The position numbers and the translations under genes were made by a program. From Syntrophaceae bacterium (GTDB lineage: Bacteria; Desulfobacterota; Syntrophia; Syntrophales; UBA5619): a stretch of DNA of 45,706 bases. The notes below the pieces were generated by a model. It saw only the letters and a program-made list of their open reading frames with translations. It did no database searches and was not told where the DNA came from. The stretch is taken from assembly GCA_003141195.1 (NCBI GenBank), contig PLLC01000025.1:8530-54235 (forward strand), in the 5' to 3' direction. Below, in pieces: positions 1-9,703 of the stretch (the stretch's first letter is position 1; every line of letters starts with the position of its first letter).

Positions 1-3000
1 TGGCGTGGACACACAGCGATGTCTTCTTGCGGCAGATCAATGCCACGGAGGCCGACGCGCAGCTCTACGGGCGTCTCGCCGGCTCGATGATCTATGCCAA
101 TGCTTCGCTGCGCGCCGACGCAAGCGTCCTCATCAAGAATCACCGCGGGCAATCCGGTCTCTGGGGCTACGCCATTTCCGGCGATTTGCCGATCCTACTC
201 CTGCGGATTGAAGATCCGGCCAATATTGACTTGGTGCGTCAACTCATACAGGCCCACACATACTGGCGCTTGAAAGGGCTGGCGGTGGACCTGGTGATCT
301 GGAACGAAGATCACGCCGGTTACCGGCAGCAACTCCAGGAACAAATCATGGGGCTCATTGCCGCAGGCGTCGGAGCCCAAGTGACGGATCAACCGGGCGG
401 CATTTTCGTAAGGCCTGCGGACCAGATATCGAGCGAGGAACGCATCCTGCTCCAAACGGTCGCCCGCGCCATCGTCACCGACAGCCGGGGGATGCTGGCG
501 GACCAGATCAACCGCAGGAATCTTGGGGAAATTACCGTGCCGCTCTTTACGCCGACCCGGTCTGACCATGCCGCCCCCCCGGCAGTTTCCGCCTTGCCTC
601 GCCATGATCTGCTGTTTTTCAACGGACTCGGCGGATTTACGCCTGATGGCCGCGAGTACATCATTACAACCACGCCTGATCAGGTGACGCCGGCGCCATG
701 GGCGAATGTCCTGGCGAATCCGCACTTCGGAACCGTCATCTCAGAGAGCGGCTCTGCCTACACCTGGGCCGAGAATGCCCACGAGTTTCGCCTCACTCCC
801 TGGTATAACGATCCCGTGAGCGATACGAGCGGGGAAGCGTTCTACCTCCGCGATGAAGAGCGCGGCCACTTCTGGTCTCCCATGCCGCTGCCCAGCCGTG
901 GGGCGACGCCTTACGTCACCCGGCACGGATTTGGCTACACCGTCTTTGAGCACACAGAGCGCGGCATCCGCTCCGAGGTGTGGGTTTACGTGGCCATGGA
1001 CGCATCGATCAAGTTTACGGTATTGAAGGTAAGAAACGAATCAGGCAGATCACGCCGGCTCTCCGCTACCGGATATGCGGAATGGGTTCTGGGAGATCTG
1101 CGGCCCAAAACGACAATGCATGTGATCACCGAAATTGACCCCGTGAGCGGAGCGCTTTTCGCGCGGAACCCCTATAATACGGAGTTCCCCGACCGGGCTG
1201 CCTTTTTCGACGTGGACGAAGCGACCCGGACGGTAAGCGGCGACCGGACGGAATTCCTGGGGCGCAACGGCACGCTCGCGAGTCCGGCCGCGATGACCCG
1301 GTTGGGGCTCTCCGGCAGGGTAGGGGCCGCCCTGGATCCCTGCGCCGCGATTCAGGTTTCTTTTGAACTGGCCGATGGGCAGGAACGTGAAATCGTCTTC
1401 AGACTCGGCGTAGGGCGGGACGCCGAGGACGCCGGCAACCTGGTTCGTCGCTTCCGGGGATCTGCCGCCGCGCGTGGCGCGCTCGAAACGGTCTGGCAAT
1501 ACTGGCAGCACACGCTCGGCGCAGTGAACGTGGAAACACCCGACCAGTCCCTCAACATATTGACCAACGGCTGGCTCTTGTACCAGACGCTGGCGTGCCG
1601 CCTGTGGGCGCGCAGCGGCTACTACCAGTCCGGGGGCGCCTTCGGTTTTCGCGATCAGTTGCAGGACGTGATGGCGCTCATCCACACCGAGCCGCGCCTC
1701 GTGCGTGAGCACCTCCTTCTTGCCGCAGGCCGTCAGTTCTCCGAGGGAGATGTACAGCACTGGTGGCACCCTCCTCAAGGCCGCGGCGTGCGCACACACT
1801 GTTCCGACGATTACCTCTGGCTGCCGTTGGCGATGTGCCGCTACGTCCGGAGCACCGGGGATTACGGTGTATTGGATGAGACCATCCACTTCCTTCAGGG
1901 CCGCCCGATAAACGCGAATGAGGATTCCTATTATGATCTGCCCGGCCGGTCAAAAGAAGCGGCCAGTTTGTATGATCACTGTGTAAGAGCCATCCTGAGA
2001 GGTATCAACTATGGCGAGCACGGATTGCCGCTCATGGGCTCCGGCGACTGGAACGACAGCATGAACATGGTGGGCGCAGAGGGGAAAGGTGAAAGCGTCT
2101 GGCTGGGCTTTTTCCTGTATGATGTGCTTATGCAATTCAACGAGGTTGCCCGCAGGCGCGGCGATCTGCCTTTCGCCGAACGGTGCGGGGCAGAGGCGGC
2201 TCAGATGCGCCGGAACATCAAGCAGCATGGCTGGGATGGCGGGTGGTACCGCCGAGCTTACTTCGATGATGGCTCGCCGCTTGGGTCGATGAGTAACCCC
2301 GAATGCCGGATTGATTCGATTGCGCAAAGCTGGTCTGTTCTCTCCGGCGCAGGTGATGCCGAACGCGCGCGCATGGCCATGGAGGCGGCGGATCAGCGCC
2401 TTATCCACCGGGACCAGGCGTTGATCCAACTCCTGGACCCGCCCTTCGACAAGTCTGATTTGAATCCCGGTTACATCAAGGGATACGTCCCCGGCGTACG
2501 GGAGAATGGCGGGCAATACACCCACGGGGCGATCTGGATGGCGATGGCCTTCGCTCAATTGGGCGATAGCCGGCGTGCCTGGGAACTGATGGCCATGATC
2601 AACCCGGTGAACCATGCGAGGTCTCCTGAGTCGATTGCGGCTTACAAAGTGGAACCCTACGCCGTCGCAGCTGACGTTTATGCGCTCTCACCGCACACCG
2701 GCCGTGGCGGATGGACGTGGTACACCGGTTCGGCCGGCTGGATGTACCGGCTGATCGTGGAATCACTCCTGGGGCTGAGGCTGGAGGTGGATCGACTGAG
2801 TTTCGCACCGCTCCTCCCGGCGGATTGGGAGGGCTTCACGGTGCACTACCGTTATCGGGAAACGGTCTACCACATTGCCGTTCTGCGCAGGCAGGTTGGC
2901 GATGGTGCAACAAGGGTGACCGTCGACGGCGCCCCGCAACAGGATACAACGATTACCCTTGTTGACGACCATCAGGAACACTCGGTCGAGGTGAGAATAC

Positions 3001-3020
3001 CCGCCGACGGAATTGATTGA
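1..3020 (+). CDS. Cyclic beta-1,2-glucan synthase-type GH94 protein (5' end outside window)
   Basis: This is the C-terminal portion of a very large NdvB/ChvB-type protein. The open frame runs in from base 3 without a start, so the beginning lies upstream of the window. From the TTG at base 27 it has 997 residues. The segment near residue 190 ([17 protein letters not shown]) is the glycosyltransferase-36-associated beta-sandwich, followed by the (alpha/alpha)6-barrel GH94 domain. The barrel has GFRDQLQDV and, at residues 674-677, DWND, which carries the general-acid Asp of cellobiose-phosphorylase-type enzymes. In full-length synthases this domain trims the glucan by phosphorolysis after an N-terminal GT84 domain builds it; the GT84 part cannot be seen here. 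A free-standing beta-glucan phosphorylase is less likely, since the frame continues upstream with similar-looking sequence (AWTHSDVF). The product would be a periplasmic or exported beta-1,2-glucan. Confidence 0.85.
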   Translation, partial: AWTHSDVFLRQINATEADAQLYGRLAGSMIYANASLRADASVLIKNHRGQSGLWGYAISGDLPILLLRIEDPANIDLVRQLIQAHTYWRLKGLAVDLVIWNEDHAGYRQQLQEQIMGLIAAGVGAQVTDQPGGIFVRPADQISSEERILLQTVARAIVTDSRGMLADQINRRNLGEITVPLFTPTRSDHAAPPAVSALPRHDLLFFNGLGGFTPDGREYIITTTPDQVTPAPWANVLANPHFGTVISESGSAYTWAENAHEFRLTPWYNDPVSDTSGEAFYLRDEERGHFWSPMPLPSRGATPYVTRHGFGYTVFEHTERGIRSEVWVYVAMDASIKFTVLKVRNESGRSRRLSATGYAEWVLGDLRPKTTMHVITEIDPVSGALFARNPYNTEFPDRAAFFDVDEATRTVSGDRTEFLGRNGTLASPAAMTRLGLSGRVGAALDPCAAIQVSFELADGQEREIVFRLGVGRDAEDAGNLVRRFRGSAAARGALETVWQYWQHTLGAVNVETPDQSLNILTNGWLLYQTLACRLWARSGYYQSGGAFGFRDQLQDVMALIHTEPRLVREHLLLAAGRQFSEGDVQHWWHPPQGRGVRTHCSDDYLWLPLAMCRYVRSTGDYGVLDETIHFLQGRPINANEDSYYDLPGRSKEAASLYDHCVRAILRGINYGEHGLPLMGSGDWNDSMNMVGAEGKGESVWLGFFLYDVLMQFNEVARRRGDLPFAERCGAEAAQMRRNIKQHGWDGGWYRRAYFDDGSPLGSMSNPECRIDSIAQSWSVLSGAGDAERARMAMEAADQRLIHRDQALIQLLDPPFDKSDLNPGYIKGYVPGVRENGGQYTHGAIWMAMAFAQLGDSRRAWELMAMINPVNHARSPESIAAYKVEPYAVAADVYALSPHTGRGGWTWYTGSAGWMYRLIVESLLGLRLEVDRLSFAPLLPADWEGFTVHYRYRETVYHIAVLRRQVGDGATRVTVDGAPQQDTTITLVDDHQEHSVEVRIPADGID

Positions 3021-3242
3021 TAAAACCTACCTTTTATGGATGGAGTAGAAAAATGGCCGTGTGTGTCAATGGAATCATGACCGCAAGATATGGTGGGGGA
3101 TTCTTTTGACCATGAAAGTAATGTGCCGGGGCGGCCAACCTTCCGTCAGAGCGGTCCGATTTTTGACAGTTTCACCGTCTCTTGGCCATTTTCTGGCACA
3201 ATTTTGACAGACGTCTCCGGCACGTTCAGGATACATGAGGCA
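3021..3242. other. Intergenic, no gene recognised
   Basis: The stretch between the GH94 stop and the protein-like tail at 3243 holds TTGACA-like hexamers (for example near 3163 and 3206), but none has a matching -10 box at 16-18 bp. I see no convincing terminator hairpin and no supported gene. Confidence 0.4.
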
Positions 3243-3410
3243 TCATGCCTGGGTGTATTCGTCCCAGGAATATTCAGAATCCCGATAGAGGTGCTCCGGC
3301 TTGATGTAACCGAGATCCAGCATGTTCTGCCAGACCTTCTCCCTTGTGGGATGACCCGGTTTCCAGCCATCCCTGTCGGCAAGTACAACCCCTATCCCGA
3401 TGACTCCGGC
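3243..3410 (-). pseudogene. Protein-like 3' remnant abutting lon
   Basis: On the minus strand, in a different frame from lon and starting inside its last codons, is a stretch of about 45 residues with natural-looking composition. It includes WKPGHPTREKVW, NMLDLGYIKPEHLYRDSEY and ends SWDEYTQA before TGA at 3243. It has no start codon or ribosome site of its own, so it looks like the tail of a gene whose body was lost when this junction formed. The style (REKVWxxMLDLGYIKP) recalls the C-termini of periplasmic NMT1/TauA-type binding proteins, but that is only a suggestion. Confidence 0.35.
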
Positions 3411-5764
3411 GCCTTGTCCAGGGCGAGGCGGAGGACCTCCAGCATCTCGTCCACGAAGTGGAAGGTGATCTCCTTGCGGACCTTCACTGGCACGTCCTCG
3501 AGATCTTTTCTGTTCCACTTCGGCAGGATGATCGTCTTCACGCCGGCCCGGTGGGCGGCGAGGACCTTCTCCTTGACCCCGCCGATCGGCAGGACCAGCC
3601 CCCGGAGCGTGATCTCGCCCGTCATGGCGAGGTCCTTTTTTACCGTCCGGTTCGTCAGGAGCGACGTCAGCGCGGTCAGCATCGTCACCCCCGCCGATGG
3701 CCCATCTTTCGGCGTAGCTCCGGAAGGGACGTGGATGTGGATGTCCGTCCCCTCGAAGAAATCCTTCGCGATCCCCAGCGCCTCGGCGTTCGCGCGGATG
3801 AAGCTGAGCGCCGCGGTGGCCGATTCCTTCATTACGTCGCCGAGCTGCCCGGTCAGGGTGAGGCCGCCCTTGCCCTTCATGGTTGTCGCCTCGATGAAGA
3901 GAATATCCCCGCCGGCCGGCGTCCAGGCAAGCCCCATGACGACCCCCGGTTTCGCGGTCCGGGCGGCCGCCTCCTCTGTGATCCGGACGGGGCCGAGGAA
4001 CCGATGGAGATCCCGCGCCGTGATCTTTGTCTTTTCGATCACGCCTTCGGCGATCTGGCTCGCTACGCCCCGGCAGACCGCGGCGAGCTCCCGCTCGATA
4101 TTCCGCACCCCCGCCTCCCGCGTATAGCCGGTGATGATTTTGCTGATTGCGCTCTTCGTGATCCGGATCTGTTCCGGTTTCAGGCCGTTTTCCTCCGTCT
4201 GTCGCGGGATCAGGTAGCGCTGGGCGATCCGGATCTTCTCGTCGATCGTATAGCCGGACAGTTCGATCACCTCCAGGCGGTCACGGAGCGCCGGCGGGAT
4301 CGTCTCTAAGATATTCGCCGTCGTGATGAACATCACGTGCGACAGGTCGAACGGGACGTCCAGGTAGTGGTCCGCGAAGGAGAAGTTCTGCTCCGGGTCG
4401 AGGACCTCGAGGAGCGCCGACGAGGGATCGCCGTGGAAATCGCTTCCGACCTTGTCGATCTCGTCCAGCATGAAGACGGGGTTGTTCGACTCCGCCCGCC
4501 GGATTCCCTGGATGATCCGGCCGGGGAGCGCCCCGACGTAGGTCCGACGGTGGCCGCGGATCTCCGCCTCGTCGTGAATGCCGCCGAGCGAAATGCGGAT
4601 GAACTTCCTTCCTAAAGCGCGGCCGATGGAGTGGCCGAGGGAGGTCTTACCGGTCCCCGGAGGGCCGGCCAGGCAGAGAATCGGTCCCTTCGAGTCCGGC
4701 TTCAGCTTGCGGACGGCGAGGTATTCGATGATCCGCTTCTTCGCCTTCTCCAAGCCGTAGTGGTCCTCGTCCAGGACGCGCCGCGCCTTTTTGATATCGA
4801 GGTTGTCCTCGGTGCGCTCGTTCCAGGGGAGCGCCGTCATCCAGTCGAGGTAGGTCGCCGCGACGGTGTATTCCGCCGAGGAGGGGTGCATTTTGGAGAG
4901 CCGGGCGAGCTCGCGTTCCGCCTCCTTTTTCGCCTCCTCCGGGAGGTTCTTCTTTTCGATCTTCGCGCGGTACTCCTCGACCTCGACCTTTCCGTCGTCC
5001 GTTTCGCCCAGTTCCTTGCGGATCGCACCGAGCTGCTGGCGGAGGTAGTACTCCCGCTGGCTCTTGTCCATGTCGTCCTTCACCTGGGACTGGATCTTGC
5101 TGCCCAGTTCAAGGATCTCCACCTGGTGATTGACCAGGCGCGTCACCTCGCGGAGGCGCTCCTTCACGTCGAGGATCTCGAGGAGCTTCTGTTTCTCCTC
5201 GATCGGCGAGTTGATCACGGAGGCGACGATGTCGGACAGGACGCCGGGTTCGGAGACCGTCTTGGCCATCGCCCCGAACTCCTGGGGGAGGAAGGGCGAG
5301 AGCTTCACGATCCGCTCGAAGAGGCCGATGAGGTTCGCCATCAGCGCCTCGACCTCGATGTCCTTGGCCTCCCGGTCTTCCAGATTCTCCACGCGGGCGC
5401 GGAGGTAGGGCTTCCCCTCCAACAGTTCGACGATGCGGAACCGGCCGATCCCCTGGAGGAGGAGCTGGGTCTTGTTGTCGGCGGTCTTGGCCATCCGGAG
5501 GATGACGACGCTCGTACCGACGCCGTAAAAATCCTCTATTTTATGCGGGCCTTCCGCCGGGTCGCCGGCCTGCTTGAGCATGACGAGACCGATCAGGCGG
5601 TCGCCCGCCATCGCCTCGTCGATCAGGCTGATCGCAGAAGTGCCGGAAACCTCCAACGGGAAGAGCATCTTCGGAAAGACGAAGGCGCCCGCGAGCGGCA
5701 GCACCGGAAGGATTTCCGGAATGCTTACAATTTTCATTTCTTCAGACGCTTTCTGTTCGGACAT
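3392..5764 (-). CDS. lon: ATP-dependent Lon protease
   Basis: A 790-residue soluble AAA+ serine protease that degrades misfolded and regulatory proteins as a hexamer. The ATG at 5764 (MSEQKASEE) is chosen because GGAGG lies 6 nt upstream; a TTG four codons earlier lacks this. Visible parts are the N-terminal LON substrate domain (about residues 20-210), a coiled-coil region, Walker A GPPGTGKT at 367-374, Walker B VFMLDEID at 430-437, and the Ser-Lys dyad: Ser690 in PKDGPSAG and Lys733 in GGVKEK. The Ser-Lys spacing of 43 matches E. coli Lon. Length is normal. The gene follows the Hsp20 gene by 28 bp in the same direction, so the two are probably co-transcribed as a protein-quality-control unit. 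Confidence 0.97.
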   Translation of the reverse strand: MSEQKASEEMKIVSIPEILPVLPLAGAFVFPKMLFPLEVSGTSAISLIDEAMAGDRLIGLVMLKQAGDPAEGPHKIEDFYGVGTSVVILRMAKTADNKTQLLLQGIGRFRIVELLEGKPYLRARVENLEDREAKDIEVEALMANLIGLFERIVKLSPFLPQEFGAMAKTVSEPGVLSDIVASVINSPIEEKQKLLEILDVKERLREVTRLVNHQVEILELGSKIQSQVKDDMDKSQREYYLRQQLGAIRKELGETDDGKVEVEEYRAKIEKKNLPEEAKKEAERELARLSKMHPSSAEYTVAATYLDWMTALPWNERTEDNLDIKKARRVLDEDHYGLEKAKKRIIEYLAVRKLKPDSKGPILCLAGPPGTGKTSLGHSIGRALGRKFIRISLGGIHDEAEIRGHRRTYVGALPGRIIQGIRRAESNNPVFMLDEIDKVGSDFHGDPSSALLEVLDPEQNFSFADHYLDVPFDLSHVMFITTANILETIPPALRDRLEVIELSGYTIDEKIRIAQRYLIPRQTEENGLKPEQIRITKSAISKIITGYTREAGVRNIERELAAVCRGVASQIAEGVIEKTKITARDLHRFLGPVRITEEAAARTAKPGVVMGLAWTPAGGDILFIEATTMKGKGGLTLTGQLGDVMKESATAALSFIRANAEALGIAKDFFEGTDIHIHVPSGATPKDGPSAGVTMLTALTSLLTNRTVKKDLAMTGEITLRGLVLPIGGVKEKVLAAHRAGVKTIILPKWNRKDLEDVPVKVRKEITFHFVDEMLEVLRLALDKAPESSG

Positions 5765-5792
5765 GGGAACCTCCAATATATCTCAAGCAGAA

Positions 5793-6239
5793 TCAACTGC
5801 CTTGAATGCTGATCTTGTGGACGCGGTCCAAGGGGCGCTTGGCGAGTCGGATCTCCAGGATGCCGTCCCGGCAGACCGCCCGGACCGTTTCCATATCGAT
5901 CGGAACGGGGAGTGTGAGGTTCCGCTCGAAATGGCCGCAGGGGATCTCGGCGAGACGGTAGCGGGCATCCTCCTCCCGCGGTCCGCCTTCCCGCGCGCCG
6001 GAAATCTTCACCGTGCGGGGACCGATCTCCAGGTTGATCTCCTCCCTCGGGACGCCGGCGATCTCGGCCAGGATGACAATCTCCTCGCGGGTTTCATAGA
6101 TGTCGATCTGGGGCCGCCACCGCTGCCGGGAGAGTGTGAACCGCGGCTGGGCCGCGCGCAACATCTCTTCCACGGTCCGGCGGAATTCGGACTCGATGCC
6201 TTCCGGATTTTCCACGAATCTGATCTTGATGTAATCCAT
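5793..6239 (-). CDS. Small heat-shock protein, Hsp20 family
   Basis: A 148-residue alpha-crystallin-domain chaperone that holds unfolding proteins in the cytoplasm for refolding or, with Lon next door, degradation. The crystallin domain spans about residues 40-140: the strand motif IDIYETREEIVILAEIAGV, a DGILEIRLAK (G-x-L) motif, and the C-terminal ISI (I-x-I) motif used in oligomer assembly. AGGAGT upstream of the ATG at 6239 fixes the start. The gene begins the hsp20-lon unit, and a sigma70-type promoter lies about 80 bp upstream, inside the tail of the DUF1499 gene. I do not see a CIRCE element or a convincing sigma32 promoter. Confidence 0.93.
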   Translation of the reverse strand: MDYIKIRFVENPEGIESEFRRTVEEMLRAAQPRFTLSRQRWRPQIDIYETREEIVILAEIAGVPREEINLEIGPRTVKISGAREGGPREEDARYRLAEIPCGHFERNLTLPVPIDMETVRAVCRDGILEIRLAKRPLDRVHKISIQGS

Positions 6240-6318
6240 GTCTGACTCCTGTTTTCAAGAACCACCCCAATTGCCGGAGATCGCCGCAAGGAGATCGTCC
6301 TTAACCCAATTTAAATGC

Positions 6319-6347
6319 AAGATATGCATCCCATCCCATGGCGTCAA
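6319..6347 (-). promoter_or_regulatory. Sigma70-type promoter for hsp20-lon
   Basis: On the minus strand TTGACG (6342-6347) is separated by exactly 17 bp from TATCTT (6319-6324). It overlaps the stop of the upstream DUF1499 gene and lies about 80 bp before the Hsp20 start. Confidence 0.5.
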
Positions 6348-6793
6348 GGGAAGGGGGGGCCGAGGGTGTCGAACCGGGAGCGGATTGCCTCCACGCGCCT
6401 CCTGTTTACGCCAAGATCGGAATAGCCGACGCGGGATGCCGATCTGACGTGGATCGTTTTCGCCCCGTCGTCCAGAAGAAACTCCACATCGTCCACGAAG
6501 CGGAAGAGGGCGGAGGTGAACTCCGCGTGAAGGTACCATTCCTCAGCCGTGACGATGCGGACCCGCTTCATGCCCAGAAGTGCCTCGATCAGGAGCTTTT
6601 TGGCCTGCTCCGCCGTTCCTTTGTAGCGGAGGGGTTCGACGGCATGTTTCCTGTCCGGGCTTTTCGATGAGACGCAGTTGGGCGAAGCAGGGCAGGCAGA
6701 GAGCCTGCCGCCGGTTACACCGATCGGGTAGGAGCACGTCCCCGAACAGCCCACCATCATCACGACGACGTAAAGCAGACATAATCTGGACAT
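6344..6793 (-). CDS. DUF1499 family lipoprotein
   Basis: A 149-residue protein of unknown function with the DUF1499 signature LSACPASPNCVSSKSPD at about residues 31-47, followed by a compact alpha/beta domain. The ATG at 6793 is chosen because GGAGG lies just upstream and because it begins a short hydrophobic signal (LLYVVVMMVGC). Cys16 may be the lipidated residue, although Met at -3 is not the usual Leu/Val. The frame stays open further upstream, but that part is Arg/Pro-rich and unlike a protein start. Family members occur as secreted or membrane-attached proteins in many proteobacteria, with no established biochemical role. It is transcribed toward hsp20-lon. Confidence 0.82.
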   Translation of the reverse strand: MSRLCLLYVVVMMVGCSGTCSYPIGVTGGRLSACPASPNCVSSKSPDRKHAVEPLRYKGTAEQAKKLLIEALLGMKRVRIVTAEEWYLHAEFTSALFRFVDDVEFLLDDGAKTIHVRSASRVGYSDLGVNRRRVEAIRSRFDTLGPPFP

Positions 6794-7207
6794 GGCACCT
6801 CCTTCATCCCTTTGACTCTCACCCGAAAAGGGGTTGCAACTCTCATACGGTTCCGGAGGCGAAACCGGCCCCGCAGGAGACCGGGCCCCGGCGGTTTTCG
6901 GGCAGGAGCGGCACATCCGCATGGGAGGAGCGCGGTATTGCGGTTGCAGGACCGGGAAAAGGCGGGTCGTTTCCTCCGGAGACATCCCCGCCGACCACGG
7001 CGATCTTCAAGCAGGCTTCCGGAATCATGCTGTCCTCCCCTGCGGTTTCGCGATTTCTTTGCGGAATCGTTCGGATACAGAACAAGAACCGGACCGAATG
7101 GACAGCGAAATGCTATCACGATGCGGCGACCCGATCCAGCACATTTTGATCCTTGGCTCCTCTCTGCAAATAGTGGATTGGAGGCCATTCGCGCGGCGAC
7201 GAGGTTG
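6794..7207. other. Intergenic, no gene recognised
   Basis: A G+C-rich region between the divergent DUF1499 and flavoprotein genes. Open frames here look like noise: Arg/Pro/Gly-rich, without ribosome sites. No repeats or RNA motifs were recognised; the promoter at its right end is listed separately. Confidence 0.4.
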
Positions 7208-7236
7208 TTGACATGCGAGGCCGTTCGGAATATGAT
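7208..7236 (+). promoter_or_regulatory. Sigma70 promoter of the MerA-like flavoprotein gene
   Basis: TTGACA (7208-7213), a 17-bp spacer and TATGAT (7231-7236) form a near-consensus promoter. The predicted start near 7243 leaves a leader of about 150 nt before the ATG at 7391. Confidence 0.75.
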
Positions 7237-7390
7237 TCTACATCTTTAAAAAACGAATTCCCGATGCGCCAAGTGACGGAAAGGCTTTTGCCATAAGGGA
7301 TCCGGAAAGGATATTTCAGCATGCACAGCAGGTCGGAACGCGCCCTTCAACCGCTGCCCGGCGTATTCTTCTTGAAGGAAGGGGAGAATC

Positions 7391-8857
7391 ATGCCAAACT
7401 ACGATTATGACCTCGGGATCATCGGCGGAGGCGCGGCGGGACTCACCGCCGCCGCCGGGGGCGCCCGGTTCGGGGCCAGAACGATCCTCATTGAAAAATC
7501 CGCAAAGTTCGGCGGCGATTGTCTCCACTTCGGCTGTGTTCCCTCCAAAACCCTGATCCGGACCGCGGAGGTGCGCTCCCTGATGGGCCGGGCCAAGGCG
7601 TTCGGCCTTCCGGGGGCGCCGTTGCCCCCCGTGGACCTGGGCGCGGTCATGGACCGCGTGAAGGCGGTCATCGACCGGATCCAGCAGCATGATTCGCCGG
7701 AGCGTTTTTGCTCTCTGGGGGCGGAGATCCGGTTCGGAGAGCCGAGGTTCCTGGATGACCATGCGGTGGAGTTGGACGGAAAAAGGATCGTCGCCGGAAA
7801 CTGGATCATCGCAACGGGCTCCGGCCCGGTGGTGCCGCCGATCGAGGGGATCTCGGCTGTTCCCTATTGGACCAACGAAACGGTCTTCAGCCAGAGGACG
7901 CTTCCGTCCCGCCTGATCGTCCTGGGGGGAGGGCCGATCGGCCTGGAAATCGCCCAGGCCTTCGGCCGTCTCGGCGCCCGGGTCACCATCGTGGAGTTCA
8001 TGGATCAGATCCTGGGTCCGGAGGATGCCGATCTGGCGGACATCCTGAAGAACCGGCTGGAATCGGAAGGCGTCCGGATCCATACGGGGACGAAGGCGAT
8101 TCGGGTAGAGCGCAACGGCGCCGCCATCCGGCTGACGGTTGCCGGGGCCGGCGGAAACGGTCCGTCGGCGGTTCTGGAGGCGGACGCCCTCTTTGTGGCC
8201 ACTGGGCGCAGGCCCAACATCGCCGGTCTCGCGCTGGATGCGGCGAGTGTGACCTTCACCCCGCACGGCGTCCCGACCGATCCGCGGATGAGAACCAATA
8301 TCCGCCATATCTACGCCTGCGGCGATGTCAACGGCCGGTTGCCGTTTACCCATGTCGCCGGATACGAGGCGGGGATCGCACTGACGAACGCCGTCCTGCA
8401 TATCCCGCGGAAGGCCGATTACGACAGGATCGGCTGGTGCACCTATACGGACCCGGAGGTGGCGAGCATCGGCCTGAACGAGAAAAGGGCCCAAAAGGCG
8501 GGCGTCGAATACCGGGTGATCGAGGAGTATTTCGACCAGAACGACCGGGCCCTGGCCGAAGGGGAACCCGGGGGCAAGATCAAGCTGCTGCTCAATCCCC
8601 AGGAAAAATTCCTGGGATGCCAGATCATCGGCCACCATGCCGGCGAGCTGATCCACGAATGGGTCGTGATGATGAACGGCGGGGTGAAGCTTTCCAACAT
8701 GGCCGGCGCCGTCCATATCTACCCGACGTTGTCGGAGATTTCCAAACGGGTCTCCGGCCGTCCCTTCTCCGAAAAGCTCTTCGGTGATAAGACCAAAAGG
8801 ATCCTGAAATTCCTTTTCAATTTCAAAGGGCGGGCCTGCACGCCGCTTGAGGGATAA
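7391..8857 (+). CDS. MerA-like FAD-dependent pyridine nucleotide-disulfide oxidoreductase
   Basis: A 488-residue flavoprotein of the lipoamide dehydrogenase/mercuric reductase family. It has the FAD Rossmann motif GGGAAG (12-17), the redox-active disulfide Cys44/Cys49 in GGDCLHFGCVPSKT, a second Rossmann fold (VLGGGPIGLEIAQAFG, about 175-190) for NAD(P)H, and the dimerisation domain with the His442-Glu449 pair in HIYPTLSE. The C-terminus (RACTPLEG) lacks the vicinal Cys pair of true mercuric reductase, and there is no MerR or MerT nearby, so Hg(II) reduction is unlikely. Proteins of this HIYPTLSE subgroup commonly sit beside TVP38/TMEM64 and rSAM/selenodomain transferase genes, as here. AGGGGAG precedes the ATG. 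The electron acceptor is unknown. Confidence 0.9.
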   Translation: MPNYDYDLGIIGGGAAGLTAAAGGARFGARTILIEKSAKFGGDCLHFGCVPSKTLIRTAEVRSLMGRAKAFGLPGAPLPPVDLGAVMDRVKAVIDRIQQHDSPERFCSLGAEIRFGEPRFLDDHAVELDGKRIVAGNWIIATGSGPVVPPIEGISAVPYWTNETVFSQRTLPSRLIVLGGGPIGLEIAQAFGRLGARVTIVEFMDQILGPEDADLADILKNRLESEGVRIHTGTKAIRVERNGAAIRLTVAGAGGNGPSAVLEADALFVATGRRPNIAGLALDAASVTFTPHGVPTDPRMRTNIRHIYACGDVNGRLPFTHVAGYEAGIALTNAVLHIPRKADYDRIGWCTYTDPEVASIGLNEKRAQKAGVEYRVIEEYFDQNDRALAEGEPGGKIKLLLNPQEKFLGCQIIGHHAGELIHEWVVMMNGGVKLSNMAGAVHIYPTLSEISKRVSGRPFSEKLFGDKTKRILKFLFNFKGRACTPLEG

Positions 8858-8980
8858 GACGCCATCCCTGCGGGCCGCACGATCCTGAAGACTCCGCGAG
8901 ACCTTGAATTTCTGTCCCCCCTGTTATTGCCAGGCGTGCCGCGCCGCCGCAATCTCATGAATTAACAAACCTTGTGTTCT

Positions 8981-9697
8981 TCAAAGGTCTTTCCGCCCCA
9001 ATGAAGATGTTCCCAATCGGTTCCGCAGAAAGGTCATCGTCCGCGAACGGCTGAAGGGGGTGTTTGCGTGCCTCGCCCGGAGGGCCGCCAGGTCCTCTCC
9101 CGTATCGATATCGTGCCATGCCGGCATAAGATGGATCCGATACCCCCGGGCATGGAGACGGTTCAAGGTTTTTTCACAGACGATGCGCTCCCCCCAAGGC
9201 ATCTCTTTGAAAACACCGGGATCAAACGTAGCGGAGCGAAAGCCGATCAGATAGTAACCGCCGTCGAAGGCGGGTCCGACAACGGCATCATGCCGGTTCT
9301 CCAGGGCGTGGAAGGCCTGTTCGATGACCTCTACGGTCAAGTCCGGGAAGTCGCTCCCGATGAGAAGGGTCGTAGCGAATCCCTTCGCGAAACAGGAGAG
9401 GAAGGCCTTTTCCATGCGCTCTCCCAGCCCTTCGCCTTCCTGGGGGATGTAAGAGAATCGGCCGCCGAATCGCCGTCTGATCTCTAACTCCTTTTCGGCC
9501 GGCGTGAAGGTGATTTCCAACCGGTAGCTTCCCCGTTCCAGCGCCTCTAACAGATCGTCCACGAAATATCCGTAAAGTTCCGCCGCGAAGTGGTCGCCAT
9601 ATGTCTTGGCCAGTCTGGTCTTGACCTTGCCCGGCTCGGGATGGCGGACAAAGACCATCAGACATCGATCCGGTTTTGGCGGGGAATTCAGCGCCAT
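8981..9697 (-). CDS. rSAM/selenodomain-associated transferase 1 (DUF2064 glycosyltransferase)
   Basis: A 238-residue GT-A-fold nucleotidyl/glycosyltransferase-like protein of the TIGR04282 type. Visible are the N-terminal VFVRHPEPGKVKTRLAKTYG, resembling the nucleotide loop of MobA-like transferases, LLIGSDFPDL at about 115-124, AVVGPAFDGGYYLIGF (metal/sugar site) and the tail motif WHDIDTGEDLAAL. These proteins accompany radical SAM enzymes of the arsenosugar/selenodomain type; the donor and acceptor here are unknown. The ATG at 9697 is preceded by AAGGGGTGA and lies 6 bp after the sterol-desaturase-like gene, so the two form an operon. Its usual partner, transferase 2, lies at 11626-12321. 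Confidence 0.85.
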   Translation of the reverse strand: MALNSPPKPDRCLMVFVRHPEPGKVKTRLAKTYGDHFAAELYGYFVDDLLEALERGSYRLEITFTPAEKELEIRRRFGGRFSYIPQEGEGLGERMEKAFLSCFAKGFATTLLIGSDFPDLTVEVIEQAFHALENRHDAVVGPAFDGGYYLIGFRSATFDPGVFKEMPWGERIVCEKTLNRLHARGYRIHLMPAWHDIDTGEDLAALRARHANTPFSRSRTMTFLRNRLGTSSLGRKDL

Positions 9698-9703
9698 GCC
9701 CCG

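Noticed and set aside
3146-3388. Minus-strand 80-codon frame after lon
   Set aside because: No ribosome site and noisy composition. The neighbouring frame ending at 3243 is the more protein-like one.
4631-5812. Long open frame of about 390 codons antisense to lon
   Set aside because: A shadow of lon codon bias: repetitive Leu/Asp/Arg-rich translation with no family resemblance and no ribosome site.
7391-8857. True mercuric reductase (mer operon)
   Set aside because: No C-terminal vicinal Cys pair, no N-terminal heavy-metal domain, and no merR, merT or merP neighbours.
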